The notes: generated from the letters alone by a model not told the origin. DNA of 64,000 nt from Gavia stellata (GCF_030936135.1 NC_082595.1:23573930-23637929); one strand, 5' to 3'. Positions 12,510 through 26,214 are shown, counted from the first letter of the stretch. Numbers and translations are program-made.

Positions 12510-15300
12510 GGATTTTTTTTAAAGCAGCAGTGACTTAAAGCAGCATGATTTTCCATCAATATGTTTGCTTTGGTTAGACATGTACCAGGCTAAATCTACA
12601 AGAGTTTACACCTGATGAGAACTGGGCCAAAGACCTCTAGGACTGCAGGAAAGCAGGAACTCATCATCATCACCCGAACCTCTCTCTTCAGTGAGGGAAG
12701 TGCAGGCTGAGGTACTATGTGCTCCATTTCCACAGGCAGAAACTTTGGCCAGAAAATGCTTTTCAGCATTGAAAGTTCCACAACAATATGGGAGGAAACA
12801 CTATTTCCAGTAAACTGCTCCATGCAGAAGTTCAACTTGTTATTAAAAATCAAAACTACTTTTGTTTCCAGCAGCCCAAAACCTAAACATTTTGCCTCAG
12901 GCCACCAGAGAGGGTGAATAGGAAGTCAGTCTCAGAATGAAAACTATGAGGATTTTGTTCTTTCTGATGAGAAATAGAAAACATTTCAGACAGAACTATC
13001 CTTTAAATGTAAATAAGGCAATTAGTTACAAACCCAATCTTCTTTTTTATTTTGAGAAGGTATTTGCTTGTTTTATCAGTCAAGCCTGTGCTCCAGCAGG
13101 TACGAGTGTCACATTGTGGGCAAGAAGATTATTTCCTGCCTTGTTAATATTAAAGCAGCCTTTAGATGCATAGCATGAAAACATCTCCATCAGACTGTTT
13201 ATCTAGACAAAAAAGATAAGCCTATTGGCCAGAGTTTTCTGCAGACTTCCTTCACTTTCAGCAATTTCAGGGCTTTTAAATCCAAGTCTACCAATGAAAG
13301 ACAGTCTGTTTGCTTGCTCCCTTGACTAACCTATAAAAATCAATACATTGTAGAAACACATGCATTTCTAAAACATACCTAAAACCCGAGTCAGATTGTG
13401 ACCTCTGAGCAATCAGGACAGCAGAGCACTGGATAAAGAAAGCAGATAGTTAAGAGGGTGAAAATGTGCCCCTGAGCAGACAATTAGTTGTCCTACAAGA
13501 AGCAGCCAGTAGCCACAGCCCACGAAAAGCTGAGCACTGTGAAGTGCTCACGATCTTGAATTGAAACGGCTTAGGTCATTCCTGTAAATGATTATGCCAA
13601 TCATGTTTTCTCCACTTTCAACAAACTCAGTTTATTCACATTCAAACAGATTTGTTTTCATTAAAATTCCTTTCCTCTCTCTCTTCTTGTGTAGCATGGG
13701 TTATTTGTTTTTTCTAACTCTGTAAATTCTAAGGACAAGTATCTCGGCTGAACTATGGCCTCTGTTCCTACATGCCTTTCTGTTCTCATAACCTCTTTTA
13801 ATTCATGCTCTTATCATGTTTGGAATAATTTCTATTCCTTCTCCACCAATCCTCATTTCTCTTTTCCATCCAAGCCCTTACACATCTGCATGTTTTGTGT
13901 TTTGCCTTCTGCATTTCTTCCATAACAGCCTGTTGCAGCCATCCATTCTCATACAGTCAATTTCTCTGGGGATTTTCCCATGTTAAGACCAAAGGAAGAC
14001 AAATATAAACTTAGGATTTGCTGCACAAACAGGTTCTGAAAACTTGCAATTTCTACTAGCTTCAATAAGAAATGAGCCTGTTTAACAGCTCAGAATTTCA
14101 GATCATTATTGCTTTAAAAAAGATCCTTATCAGTGAAATCCTAAATGCATACCTGGGGGAAGGTAATCCTACGAAATCTGAGTATTCTCAGCTCAGCTAT
14201 AATTTGCAATATGAAAGCATCATGATCAAAAAGGTAGTTATTAAAAAAAAAAAAAGCCAGTAATCTGAGAATGCTGTGTTAAAATTCATCACCTACACTG
14301 GTTTCCTTTTTGTGATTCCTTAAGCATGCAGATCGCCAGGTGCTGTTTCTATTTATTGTGTCCCACTTCATTCATTGCTTATCAGTTGCTTACAGCTCAG
14401 ATCCCTTTTGGTGAATTTTTTGCAACTCTGTGCTGTTGTCTATTTAGCTGTGCTCTTTGCACAAATTTTCAAGTGTCTTGTTCTCCAAATACACAAATTT
14501 TGATTATATAAAAATTTCCTTGGACTCTCAATAGCTTGTTTCTAAGAAGAAATGTTCACTTTACCATTAATTAAGGCAGAGTACACTAGCAGCTGCTTGA
14601 AACAAGTGCAAAGCACATGCTGGACCTTTCTGAATGGGAAGTCCTTCCTTCTGTAAAACAGAAATACCAGAAGAATACTGAAGGCCAGCTGCCCTGAGGG
14701 AGCAAGCTTGCATCAAAGTTGCATCAATAGTGTAGGTGTGAGACAGTCCCACAGTTTTCAAAGTCCAAAAATTACTGCATTCCTCCATAATTTTTTGCCT
14801 ATACATACAGAGAGCAAACATGGCTTAATAACGAGAGTATCGGGACCTGTGTCCTGGCTTTGGTATTGATCTGTTTAAGTCTCCTTGCCTCTGCTTCTTA
14901 CTCCTCTTTAAAGTTTATCCTGCCATGGTATCCAAGTGCCTTCCACAAGAGGAGAGGTGAAGTCCCTGCTGAGCATTACAGAACCAGCAGCATGTCTTCG
15001 TTTTAGACGTAAATACTCTGCAGGGTCCTGAGGTTTTAAGTTTAGTTAATTCACCATGCTCTATCATCCACTTTCCATCCATTGTGTTTATTTAAAAAGT
15101 AAAAATCATCAGAGCAGAACCCAGCTGCACTTTGTGTTTGTAGAAATACTTCCAATATTTGTTAATGAGATTGAAAGCCCCATGTTTTATGATGAGGACA
15201 GAAGTGTAGCATGTATATGTATGAAATATATTTCAGGATGTCTGACCACCCTTTACTTTCTCTTTTTTCTATCCTAAAACTAGATCTTCACATCCTATTT
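12510..15300. other. non-coding stretch, no gene seen
   Basis: Nothing recognisable. Overlapping small frames near 12.6-12.9 kb on both strands were read and show no family features or convincing splice context. Confidence 0.5.
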
Positions 15301-15306
15301 CAATCA

Positions 15307-15430
15307 GCCCTGGACCTGCAAAAGTTTTCACATATGCTTAATTTTTAGCACTATGAGTAGCTTCAGTGTTACTGAAGTAACTTGCTGTCTGCAGCTGTAT
15401 AAATGAGTAACACTTTGCAGGACCAGGGCC
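15307..15430. mobile_element. ancient palindromic MITE-like element
   Basis: A 124-bp unit with imperfect terminal inverted repeats: gccctggacctgcaaaag at the left and ctttgcaggaccagggcc at the right. There is an inner palindrome (cttcagtgttactgaag) near 15361. The organisation matches the old palindromic repeats with cctgcaaa-type ends seen across amniotes. It has no coding capacity. The inverted-repeat structure is seen directly; the class as a non-autonomous DNA transposon is inferred. Confidence 0.6.
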
Positions 15431-15681
15431 TAAACGTTCAATAATACATGGTTTCCCCCTTTAATGCTTTTATTCTTCCAAATTATTGTTTAATTCCTCT
15501 GTTTTTCAGTTCTCATCAGTATCATCAGATGACCAGTGCGGGACCGATTAGCACATGAAGAAGCATCATTAAAGTCTAGCTTTATGTTCTGCATCTAATT
15601 TAATCCAAGAAGTGTCTTAGAAACCTATGTTTAACTTTTCATCAGATCAATTTTTCTCATTTTAGATTCCAAAGGTTTTAT

Positions 15682-15709
15682 CCCCCCTCCCCACCCCCCC
15701 CCACCCCCC
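15682..15709 (-). other. C-rich tract, possible G-quadruplex on minus strand
   Basis: Four C runs of 6, 4, 9 and 6 bases separated by single T or A bases. The minus strand therefore has four G tracts with one-base loops, a strong intramolecular G-quadruplex pattern; the plus strand could form an i-motif. No promoter is recognised next to it. Confidence 0.75.
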
Positions 15710-15719
15710 TCCGGTACTC

Positions 15720-18700
15720 ATAAGAGGAAATACTATCTCTACAAAGCAGATAATAGGCATGGACAGGGTCACTATTGTACCTCTTGGCACTTTTGGGGAA
15801 TTTAACAGCTCCACTGTGTGTAGATACATACTTTGCACTAAAATTCCCTCTCCAGTGTCAAGTGGGTATTAGACATTGCGTTCATGTATACTGTTATTTT
15901 GTGCAGCGTATTTGTGGGCTGTTTAATAGTCATAGTATTTCACTCTAGAGGTGACTGCACTTAAGGTATGCCTGGAATGACTGCATGTCTGTATGCTGTG
16001 CTTTGCTGTTTTGCAGGAATAAAGACATTATAGATTTTATATAGCAATGTATTTGAAGAGAGTTTTAAATACAATCTAACATTTTTTGTCTCAAATGGAT
16101 TTAAAAGATTAAAAGCTAGTCAGAGAGATGAGATCATAAGCTAAGATATGATCATAGGCTAAGACAGGAAGAAAGGAGGTGAGAAGGAAAAGATAATCGA
16201 GATGAGGCATACATGAGCTAGAGTTATGGAAAGGCAGCACCCAATAGCTGAAACTCCAAATGAGAGACAGATTCTCATTGCTGCACTGCTGAGCTTATTT
16301 GATAATAACAATCAGTGTGTTAAAGAGCAGAGAGATCCAGAGTAATTTTATTGGCAGTGTGTGCAACAAAAAGAAAGCAGGCAAACATAACCATCAAAGT
16401 CTTTGCAGCTGAAGTCATGAGTACAGTAAAAGAGTATCATCAATAAAAAAATATGTAGAGCACTAGGTAGGAATTGGAAAAATAACAGGATCTCCAGACC
16501 CTGGATTGGACAGCAAGAGATAAGAACATGAGAGTTGAGACACCCAAGAATTTAGAATGAAGATTTGAAAGGGAAAAGCAGGAATATTGGAAGCTTTTTT
16601 AAAGGAAAGGAGGGGAAAAATCAAAATCAGAGAAGCTGCAAAGGAACTTGAGGGACTTCAGAGGAAACAGATGCATAGCAGATGCTTAAAGATGAACAGC
16701 ACATAGGAAGCAGTTCTGCATATGTAATGCTACACATGTATGTATATATGACTATGTAACGTATTTCTGAGTACGTAACACTACCTTCCTAGTGCAATCG
16801 GAGAATGGTCCAGCAGGTAAGCAGATTGCAATGACACAGAAAACAAGAGAGGGAGACTTTCCAGATGAAAGAAAGAAGTCTGTAGAGAAAGTAATTAGAG
16901 TAGTATGATAGTGGCAGGAAAAGTCATAGCTAAAGGGCCTTTTTTGAAGAAGTAAGCTATTACTTACCAGAAGGGAATATGGGTAACAGAGATTTGGCGA
17001 TGCTGAGACATTTGGATATGATAGAACTTAATCAAAAGAAGAGGAGAGGCACAGATATGAATAAAAGGGATCCTGGAAATAAGCTTCCTAAGAAAAAGTG
17101 CTGTTCATGTCTCGCACTCCTCAAAGAGGTAAATGAATACTGGAACACACAGAAAAGAAAACCAGATAACGAGGAGGAAAAGGGTCAAGAAACATGCAGT
17201 GACTAAACTCAGTAGGTGAGTGGGAGCACATGAATGTTCCTCTAGACATCAGTCAGGAAGAATATTTATACAGATAAATTACTCTGTAGAGAAATATCAT
17301 ATTTCTAAAGTGTTGAAAGAAAATCTCATCTGTAAGTGCACAAGTTACTCCAAACAGGAATACAGGCTAGGAGGAAGCTATGCCAACCAGAAAATGGTTT
17401 ATGGTATAGCTTGTTAATTGTTTCTGTGTCTGAGAGAAGTCAAGTCATGATTCTGCTTTTCTCAGCATCTGCTCTATCAGCCCAGACTTCTGAGTTTTAA
17501 AAGGTATTTATTGCTTTCAAACCTCATAAAAACTATATATTATTTTATTTACCCCTAATATTGTTTGTCTGGGTACTAGGTAGCCCTATACCTAATCCTT
17601 ATCAATGGTTTGTGTTCTCCAGTGGCAGGGTGGAGCAACCATCTCTGAAGCTCGTTCCTTTCCCTGTATCCTGTCTGGAGTCTGGCTGAAAATACTGTTG
17701 CTCCTGCTACATATTTGTGACTCCTATTTATAGAAATAGAAGTTTGGGGATTTTTTTCTCTGAGATACTTTATGTTCATATTCCACGTCACTGACTAAGT
17801 AACCCCTAGCCATGCTTCTGTGTTATTCTTATGTATCATTTCAGCTGGGTTTTAATGAGTTACTACAGTGAGATTGCTATAATTTCCCATAGCACCACCA
17901 GAAAGTTACTGAAGGTAAAATGTCCCAAAGACATGATGACAGCTTTTCCATGCCAACATGTCTTCAGTCCTGAGGTCAAGCTCATATAAATAATTTATAT
18001 TTAGGAGAATATTGCTCCTCACTTTCAGGGACGACCCTCAACCCGTGCTATCCTTCAGAGCAAAAATTAGTAGGAGGAGCATCTCAGGAGTGCTAGGCAG
18101 GTGTATCCTGCTACCTAGCAGCTGAACCAGAGAGTGAAGACATTCCAACAGAGAAATGGTGGTTACACTGACACTTCATGACAGTACCCACACAGGCACA
18201 TACATCAAAAGGAAAATATCTCAATCTGCCCGGTCTGGTTTCTCACTATGCATGATGTGTCATATTCACTGCAGTCTCAGTATAGTATTGATCTGTTACC
18301 CTTCTCCTGCCTCCTCATCCTTACCCTCCTTCTCAATGCAGGACAAACCACTGTCCAGGTGTGAAACCCATCAATATGAGCCAACAGCAGCAGCTCCTCA
18401 AATTACCTTACAGACTCAGGGGGTGGCAGTTACTGCCTAAAGGAGCATGGGATTCGTTATGGGATGCAGGGGAAGAGCATCTTGGGATTGCACAAGATTT
18501 ATTATAGGAAGTTTAGGGGAGAAACCAAAGGTAGTGAAAGGGATGGATCAAGTAATCTGGGGAGGAACAAGCATAGGAGAGCAGAGAGATACAGGGATAA
18601 AAGGGGCTGATCACATGTAAACAGGTTGCTGGTCAGTATGCTTATCTGGCCATGCCCTGCATCTGAAAACTGCAGCCTGTCCTTATGAAACTCCTTTTCT

Positions 18701-18750
18701 ATTTTCCTGGCTGAGGAGGCTCTACTTTGTGTGCATGTGTGTGTATGGAA
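15720..18750. other. non-coding stretch, purine-rich in part
   Basis: No gene seen. From about 16.1 to 17.2 kb the plus strand is visibly purine-rich (aga/gaa-type runs), giving Lys/Glu/Arg-rich chance frames such as 16979-17206. An 18-bp imperfect duplication lies at 16132-16167. Confidence 0.5.
16132..16167. repeat. 18-bp imperfect tandem duplication
   Basis: gatcataagctaagatat at 16132-16149 is followed directly by gatcataggctaagacag at 16150-16167. Three mismatches indicate an older duplication. Confidence 0.85.
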
Positions 18751-18770
18751 GTCCAAGTGTACCTGCAGTA

Positions 18771-19350
18771 CCAGCTACTGGAGAGACTGGAGTGCATGAA
18801 TGGTCTAAGTGCCAGCAGCTGGAGTGGAGACCACAAGCCACAGACATCCATGTATCCATAGTACCAGCAACTGAAGAGAATGGATGGAGAGCACATGTAT
18901 TCTGTGGTATGGATGTCATTATGAAACTGCTAGTAAGTATCAAGCTGAATCAGCCAGTGAGTAGGATAAAAGGCTTGGGACCCACGTATCAAAACAGCCA
19001 CAAGTCTGGGCTGCAAACGGGAAAGACAGGACAGTCTGAGCGCTGGCTACTGGAGGGACCAAACAAGTCCAAGCAAACTACTGGAGAGACCATGAGGTCT
19101 GGGGTCAGCTGAGACCCACTCACACATGCATGTCCATGCATGAGGCAACTGAAGACTAAAGGATCCAAGGGCCAGCTACTCAATAGAGTGAGTGTCCAAG
19201 GCCATCCATAGTGTGTGCCTGTACACATGCTTGTGTGTGAAAGGGGGTCTGGGTACCAGCGACTGGAGTGGGACCAGGGCTGGCATGTGCAGGTGCCAGC
19301 AACTGGGGAGACCTGGAAGCCAGATGGTAGCTACTGGGCTAGGAAGGATC
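18771..19350. repeat. degraded minisatellite, about 40-bp type units
   Basis: The motif ccagc-N-actggag(a)gacc recurs with drift at about 18771, 18812, 18864, 19044, 19078, 19172, 19256, 19296 and 19326. It is often flanked by ggtctggg or gtgtgcatgtgtgtg-like tracts. Closest spacings are about 40-50 bp, with larger gaps where units have decayed. The Ser/Gly/Trp-rich frames on both strands here (for example 18729-19112 plus) come from the repeat and should not be called genes. Confidence 0.75.
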
Positions 19351-22300
19351 CATAGTGTATACATGTGTATATACATACATAGATTTTCCACTAACAGACT
19401 TTCATCTTGATCAGCCAGAGGAACAAGATGAGGCCATTGGTGCTATTTACATTCATGCTGTGTTTTCTGTATGTGTTGATCTGTGTAGCTAGTCATGCAC
19501 ACATGTATATACATACATGTGGGAAGGCACACTCAGCCTTGCTACTGTCCAGAACTGGGAAGATGGAGCTGCAGCAGCCTTGCCTCAACAATCTTTCCAC
19601 TAACCTCCATGCAGAGACATCTGTAGAGGGCATGCTGTACCCTGCGCTGCCAGCTAGAAGAATCAGTGTGCAGCAAGTCCAGTGCATCAGATTCACAACA
19701 AGTGCTAACCAGTTATACACAGGCAGTGCCACACATCTGGCTATTACACACATGCAGTGTATTTGCATGTGAACGGTAGCCACTGCTGCTTATGCCTGCA
19801 AAATATCCTTTGTTGTTTTAACTTGCAGTCAGAACTTGTCTACCTTTACACAGATACACATTATATGACACACCTGATGTTTCTGGGACCATAATGACCC
19901 AGGATATTTTCCCAGAGCAATGCTGATCCACATAGAAAGCCTACAGACGAAATGTTATTTTGAAATCAAGCATAAAAGAAGTTTTAGGTTCTCCCTGATG
20001 TTGTTTGTTTCTTGTATTTACTGAAGAACATGTGAGGACAAAAATCAAATGTGTAATCTCTGGTATGCATTTTCTGGTCATCTTTGTCAGCAGGCTTTAT
20101 AAGGTAATTTGAAGACTCGTCATGCAAACTGAGATTGTTTCATAGTTTCTACTGAAAATAGTTTAGCCACATCTCCATTTCATTTCCTGTCTTCCAGCTT
20201 CAGCAAAATTCCTTCACTCCAAATCTCTCTGACTATGTATCTAAAATTTAGAAACCTTGCTGGTCATTATCCTTCACACTTCCATATGTCCACATTGTGA
20301 TCTGAACCAGAAAATAAAAGAAAAACTTTTTTCAAAAGAAAGGTCATTGTAGAAGAGCTCAAAGTTGTGGTGTGATATTGTTTGAAGCTGCCTACTGAAC
20401 TCACACATTCCCAGTGCTTCAGACATAGGGGTTATGTAGGATTTTTTAAAAAAAGAAACTCCACTGTTCAGAGGCTTTTTCTAGCTTTGATGACAACTCC
20501 TCTGAAATTGCTTATTTTTCGGACCAGTGGAGAGTGATACAGAAGGTCTTGGATCATTACAGAACATGAAGATCCTTACACATCTGAGCATATTGCAAGT
20601 GACAACAGAACACAGAGTGAGCCCCCAACAACACTCTCAGCAGCCAGAGTTAAGAAAATAACATTCACTGGAATTTTCCTTACTTAACGATGATTTCTGA
20701 CTTTTTTATTGACCCAACAATGTTGTATGTTTAAAGCAGTCAGAGACGTATTACATCAGCCCTAGCGCTTGATGCAGAAACACAAGGAAAAGATAATCCA
20801 AGGAACCACATTGATGATCAGGTCAACAATTCAGTCTGCATACAGATGTAGATGCCACCTATCTTAACAGCAGCACTTTTCCAATCCCTTCATCCAGGAG
20901 GAGGCTTGTGTAGGCTCAGGGGTCTGCAGTCAAAGAAAAGATGGGAAACAGAAAAACGTGCACATTGCAGCCCTCCCATAGAAATAGGCTCGAGGCTCTG
21001 AGGCCAGCTGCAAGAACAACCACACCGTAAAGAGGAAAATGGCCATTCTGGAGCCAGCTCAAAAGTAGCACTCCCACAGGCATGCCGCCAGCATGCTCTG
21101 CAGGTCAGCTGAGTGGCAGCAAATTTACCTGCTAAGGGTACACAGCAGCAAGCACAATGAACCTCAAGCTGTTTGTTTCTTTCTTTAAAACCCCCAGCTC
21201 TGACATTCACAGGCTCACATGTGCATGACTTTGTCTTCTTTTTTTAAAGAGAGTCTCTGAAACTTGCCACCTAAAAGTTTGAAATTTTAGCAACTAAAAG
21301 GATAAGAAATCTTTCTTCTTTCTCTTAAGGGCAACTTTTTAAGCATATTCCCTTCATTTTCAAGACAGTTGGCACGATTTCTGACTGCAAAATTCATGTG
21401 TCACTGAATTCTCCATGCTAAGCAGTTTTGTATAGTGCCTGCCCAAAATGTTTTTCTTGTAGGAGAAGGTAAACTGCCTCACTGGAAGTCAGTGACCCCA
21501 GGATACCTATTAGCAAAGGAGCTACTCGACTTTCACTAGTATTGACCCACTTCACACCCAAGCAAGTGAAGGCAAGTTGCTGTAGTCACATCAACCACTA
21601 CAGAGTGCAAGTCCATGTATAATACCTTCACAAATCTTTAAGCAGAAGTTTGTTGTTTCATTCTTGAAATGTCAAGCTGAAAAGCTCACCATAGGCTATA
21701 TCTAAAATAAGGCCATCCATAGCACAGCAGCATTGTTTCTCCTCCAGTGTGCCCTTGGAGCAGAGCACAGAGCCTGCAAAAGGGTATATATGTGGCACAC
21801 CTGTGGTTCCCATATTTGTGCAAGCACCTTGAAAGCTCCAGCCTTCAGCAGGCAGCTGTGAGCGGGGGAGAGACGGGGACCACCTACATGAACGATATGA
21901 AAAGGCAGCAACCGTTTAATAGAAATGACCAGACAATAAAAAACCTGAAGAGTTACACATAACTAATGTACAAATCCTGAGAGTCAATGGAGCCATTCCT
22001 GGAAGAAGTGTGAACACAGTTTGGTGCTATAAAAGATTTTCATTGACTATTATGATCATATGGTCTGACCTCAAGGTGTCATCTTAAATTCTGGTTTCTT
22101 TTCACAGCACCCTCCCATTTTGCTCATTTCCTAATGACTTCTTTCCCACTTTAGAAGTTCAACTCCCAGCTCACAGAATGGACCATTTACACTCCATTAT
22201 TGTTTCCATTTATTCAAGTAAGTAAGAAGTTTTTAGTAAAGTCTAGACCACCCTGCAGCCTCTGGGTTTTCTTTTCCAGGAAAAAGATGGTTGTTGACCC

Positions 22301-22931
22301 ACTTAATCCACCTTCACGAAGGGGAGGGAGACTTGTTTTTATTTTCTTTATACTTGTAATCTTTCCCTCCTCAAATTACTTTCTGGGAAGATGATCAACA
22401 GAGAAGAGAGAACTGTGGCATCTTGTGATTGATTGCAGCTTTTCTCCCAAGTTGTTCTCCTCATCTATTTCATATGACATTTGCAAAAGCTAACATGACG
22501 CTAAATTCATCAGTTTCTAGAGAAAGAAAATGTCTAGTGATGAGAGATCAATTTGTTTCATCAAAAATAATTCTATTTCTTCTCAGTTGACCTTGGAAAA
22601 CATAATGAATACTTTAAAACACTTTCCAAAATATTTCTTAGACATATTTCCTATGTTATATCACATAAGAAATATTTAATCCTGCTTAGTTATCAGCTGG
22701 TACTGTTTCTGAGCTTTTGTAAGTCTGTTTTTTCCAAAACCTTCCTTTAACTGACTCCACAGACACCTGTACAGCACACACACATTCCCATTTACTGTAC
22801 AAAGCCATAGAAAAGCTGACCAAAACAATTTATGTTTACTTGTTTTAGGACTATGTTGCATCCTTAACAAAAGGTAGTACAGTTCTGAGGTGCTCCAGAG
22901 ACACCACAGGAGGTAATTGCACTGCAGGCTG

Positions 22932-22979
22932 GTGGTTATTTACTGTAAGCATAGATGTAAGCTAGCAGTAAATAACCAC
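22932..22979. other. 14-bp perfect inverted repeat with 20-nt loop (hairpin)
   Basis: gtggttatttactg at 22932-22945 is exactly complementary to cagtaaataaccac at 22966-22979. Inside the loop agc and gct can also pair, and flanks 22921-22931 and 22980-22993 can pair partially, giving a hairpin of about 70 nt if transcribed. No known microRNA was recognised. Confidence 0.8.
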
Positions 22980-23959
22980 TGCTCAAGTCCAGTAAGCATC
23001 AATCATGCTGGCTCATACACTGGCAGAAAACAAGAAGTTAAAGAATTATCCTATACCTGTCTTTTCTCAGACCATGCCTTGCACCCTGCAGGGAAAGAGA
23101 GAGCAAGCATACGCTGGTTTTACTTCTCCAGTGTCCTGGGAAAGCATGGAAGGAAGAAAATACCTGTAAGCCCCTGCCTTGGCATGCAGCCTTCCTTCAC
23201 ACCCAGCTCCTGGAGACTACCTGGGGCTTCAGTAAGTCAGACACGGGCAGTGTCTGCACTGAAGCCAGGCACAAAAACTTCCTAAAAGCCCCATCTCCCC
23301 GCAAGTACACAATCTCAGGACCGTTGTAGAGAGAGGGAGCAGTGAGATATCCTCTACTCTTGTAGTCATCTGTGAGCCAGGCAGAGCAATAAAGCATTAA
23401 TGTGAACAGCAAGTGTGCATTTGAGTGCCCTTCAATACACAGACAGACATAGGCTTTTCATCTGTAAAATACTAGCCCAGCTGCCATAAAACCAGTCTGT
23501 ACATTTTCCAACAGGTCAACAGTTGAGTTAGTCAGTGAATCTAGCCTTATGTCCCAAGGAAGGTCACATTAAAATACGGTGTAGGAAGGGCCACTGAGCC
23601 TAGTGCAGAGCCTGTTTAACTCAACAGGAAAGGTCCTTATTAATTTTATTCTCTTTATTGCTAGTACTAAGACTTAGAAGCTGTTCATTAACACAGGAAT
23701 CTGGTAACATTTAGTTCCTGCTAAGCGGTTCAACTAAATGGGCTCTGTCATGTTGAAGCACGCTATTTCAGCTCAGTGTATGAAAGGAATATTCATTCAT
23801 AAGGACGTGAATTGGCAAACACCAGTCAGGGCCATATTCGGCAGCAGGATGTACCAGTAAAAAGCAAGCTGGCTAATATCAGAGGCAGACAAGTTGTGCT
23901 TGCTTTCCACTGCAAAGTGCTGTCTAATTAACATTTCAGTCCACCCTGAAAGAATGAAC

Positions 23960-23981
23960 AGAGGGCTGCACGCAGCCCTCT
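23960..23981. other. 10-bp perfect inverted repeat, 2-nt spacer
   Basis: agagggctgc and gcagccctct flank a central ac. GC-rich, potentially cruciform-forming or a dimeric protein site. No neighbouring gene supports a role. Confidence 0.8.
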
Positions 23982-26214
23982 CATTACCCAGAGCCTCCCA
24001 TGTGGGCAGGAAAACTGTCTGCAGATTCTAGATAGAGCAGTCCAGACAGGAAGGTACGCTAGCTGGCAGATCAAAAAATCCATTTTTCAGCTAAAACCAT
24101 GGAAAACATATAGCCACAAGAGAAGTCTGAAGAAGAGATGAAGTCCAAAGACAAGACTTTCAAAAAGGGGTCCCTGCTGCCAGGCTTTAAAATCCACCTT
24201 TGCACGTAACTTCATCCACACATCTGGTTTTCCTGCCAAACCTTATTACCTTCCCTCTTCCTGCTATAATTGTTTTATTTGCCATTTTACCCATTTTTTG
24301 GGGTCCCCTCACTTCTGCCCTCTATTTCTGTGCTGGTGACATGGAATGCTTTCCTAGGTTTTTCTCATTTTCATTGGCAAGCATCTTCTTTTCCACTAGG
24401 TAGCTTCCTCTCAGTTTCCCTGCAGTCAGTCACACCTGCAGCTCTACTCAAGACCAGGAATACAGATGCGGATTTGTTACCAAGGGCTGCCAGCATCTGC
24501 TTTTGAATGAATGATACACAGGCAAGACCCCGGTAACTGCATTTCACAGATCCAGCCGCAGCTTTCCAGGATGAGGGACTGACTATGTGGCTGATAACGG
24601 AAGATACAGGAATAAACATGGCTCTGAGGAGCCTCTCACGGCAGCTGGGTTTCAGTGGCCTCTTGTAGAAAGCGCAGATGACAGCAACGATCAAGCAGAC
24701 TAACCGTAGTAGTTCTGCTGGGTGTCAGAGCACCAGTATTCAAGGGACAATGAAAGCAGGTCAGACAATTATATAAAAAAAAAATGTCCAACTAAAAGAC
24801 AGAAAAGTATGTGTGTTCTTGGGGCCAGGTGGCTCACAAAAATCCCTCCATATTACTCACACTGCAGTCTTAACTCAGCATCCTAAGCTTAGAGGACCTC
24901 AGCAGAAAGAGCCGTGAGGCTGGCAGATCCATGCCGTCCACAAAGACAGGGCAGTCAGTCATCACTGCTGAGCATCTGAACAGCCCCACTCACTCACGCT
25001 GCAGCTGCTGCTGGACAAGCATGGGCCAGCACAAAATAGAGCGAACACAGTAAGACAGACCGGCTACACGCTTTAGCCAGATTAATGCAATAGCTCACAC
25101 CTACCCAGCAGCAGTCTGACGTGAACAAGTCATGAAGTACAGTCATCGGATGTTACCCAAGATGGTCAGAGTGATGCTAAAACACAGGACCTTGTCTTGA
25201 TGTCCTCCTTCAGGATGCCATTTTGTCCAAGATAGAAACTGGACACAAAACTCTGTGACACTGCCAGTCCGTGACACCACAGCGCAGATTCAGCTGCAGG
25301 CTGAACATTCCCCACACACCTTTCTAATAGAAAGTGGTTAAAAGGAACATGCTGCTATTTCATTTCCAATAGGTACAAGCTCTGTATTTGTTTTTCTTTG
25401 TACAAGGGGGAAAAAATAGATGAACACACACTTTACTCTGTTCTTTTCCTGGATCCATGCCCAGAAATCAGAAATGGAAATACACACCAGTTCCAATGAT
25501 TTACAGGAAAAATATAAACCCACATTTTCCCTCTGCGCAGCTTCCTGTGTGTCCACCACATTCAGCTATCAAAACTTTCAGGTGCAGGCTGTGGTAAATT
25601 GGTTCTCCGGGACTGCCTTCCTACAGTTAACAGAAAGCAGAGTACAGCACAGCAAGGAACACACTCCTGGGCTGACTCCAAAGCTGGGGAGTTCAAGGGA
25701 AAGATTCTCCCTGAATTCAGGGAGATTGGACGAGTCTCTGGAAGATGTGTATAAAAATAAATGGCACGGAAAAAAAAAAATCTAGTCTCAGTAACACTGA
25801 AAGAAAAAGAAACCTTGCAAAAGCATTATGCAGCACACTTAATATTGTTACTCTAATTGGAGACTGCAGAGTAAGTTGCAGGGCAACCCCCAGGTCGCAA
25901 TATACCCAGTATAGAGCAACAGTCTCAAAAACCCACCAGCCAAATCCACATAAGCTGCTTTTTCAGTAGTTGTGCTACATGTCACCCTGAACATCTGTGA
26001 GAAGCACTTGCAAAACACTGGAGAACTAACTGCTAACAATTGGTATCCATCCTGCACTGGGGTGAAAGGCCAGCAAATGGGCTAGGCACTACAGAATGTG
26101 GTCATCTTTCTGCACTTTGTACAGTGGCCACCAGAGCCACTGCAGCTCCCTGGTCTGGGGGCCAGGTCATGGTCCTGCTCGAAGCTGAGGCCCTGGTGTG
26201 CTCCATCAGAGAAG

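Larger units (their letters stand above)
19360..26200. other. non-coding stretch with two inverted repeats
   Basis: No gene recognised over almost 7 kb. Frames up to about 120 codons (for example 19407-19772, 22917-23285, 25420-25785 plus) lack family features. A TG/CA-rich tail with tatatacatacat-type palindromes runs to about 19.5 kb. Two inverted repeats are listed separately. Confidence 0.5.

Noticed and set aside
16979..17206. Lys/Glu-rich 75-codon frame
   Set aside because: Comes from a purine-rich stretch; no domain features.
18729..19112. 127-codon plus-strand frame, and opposing frames at 18502-19391
   Set aside because: Produced by the degenerate ccagc-N-actggag minisatellite; biased repetitive composition on both strands.
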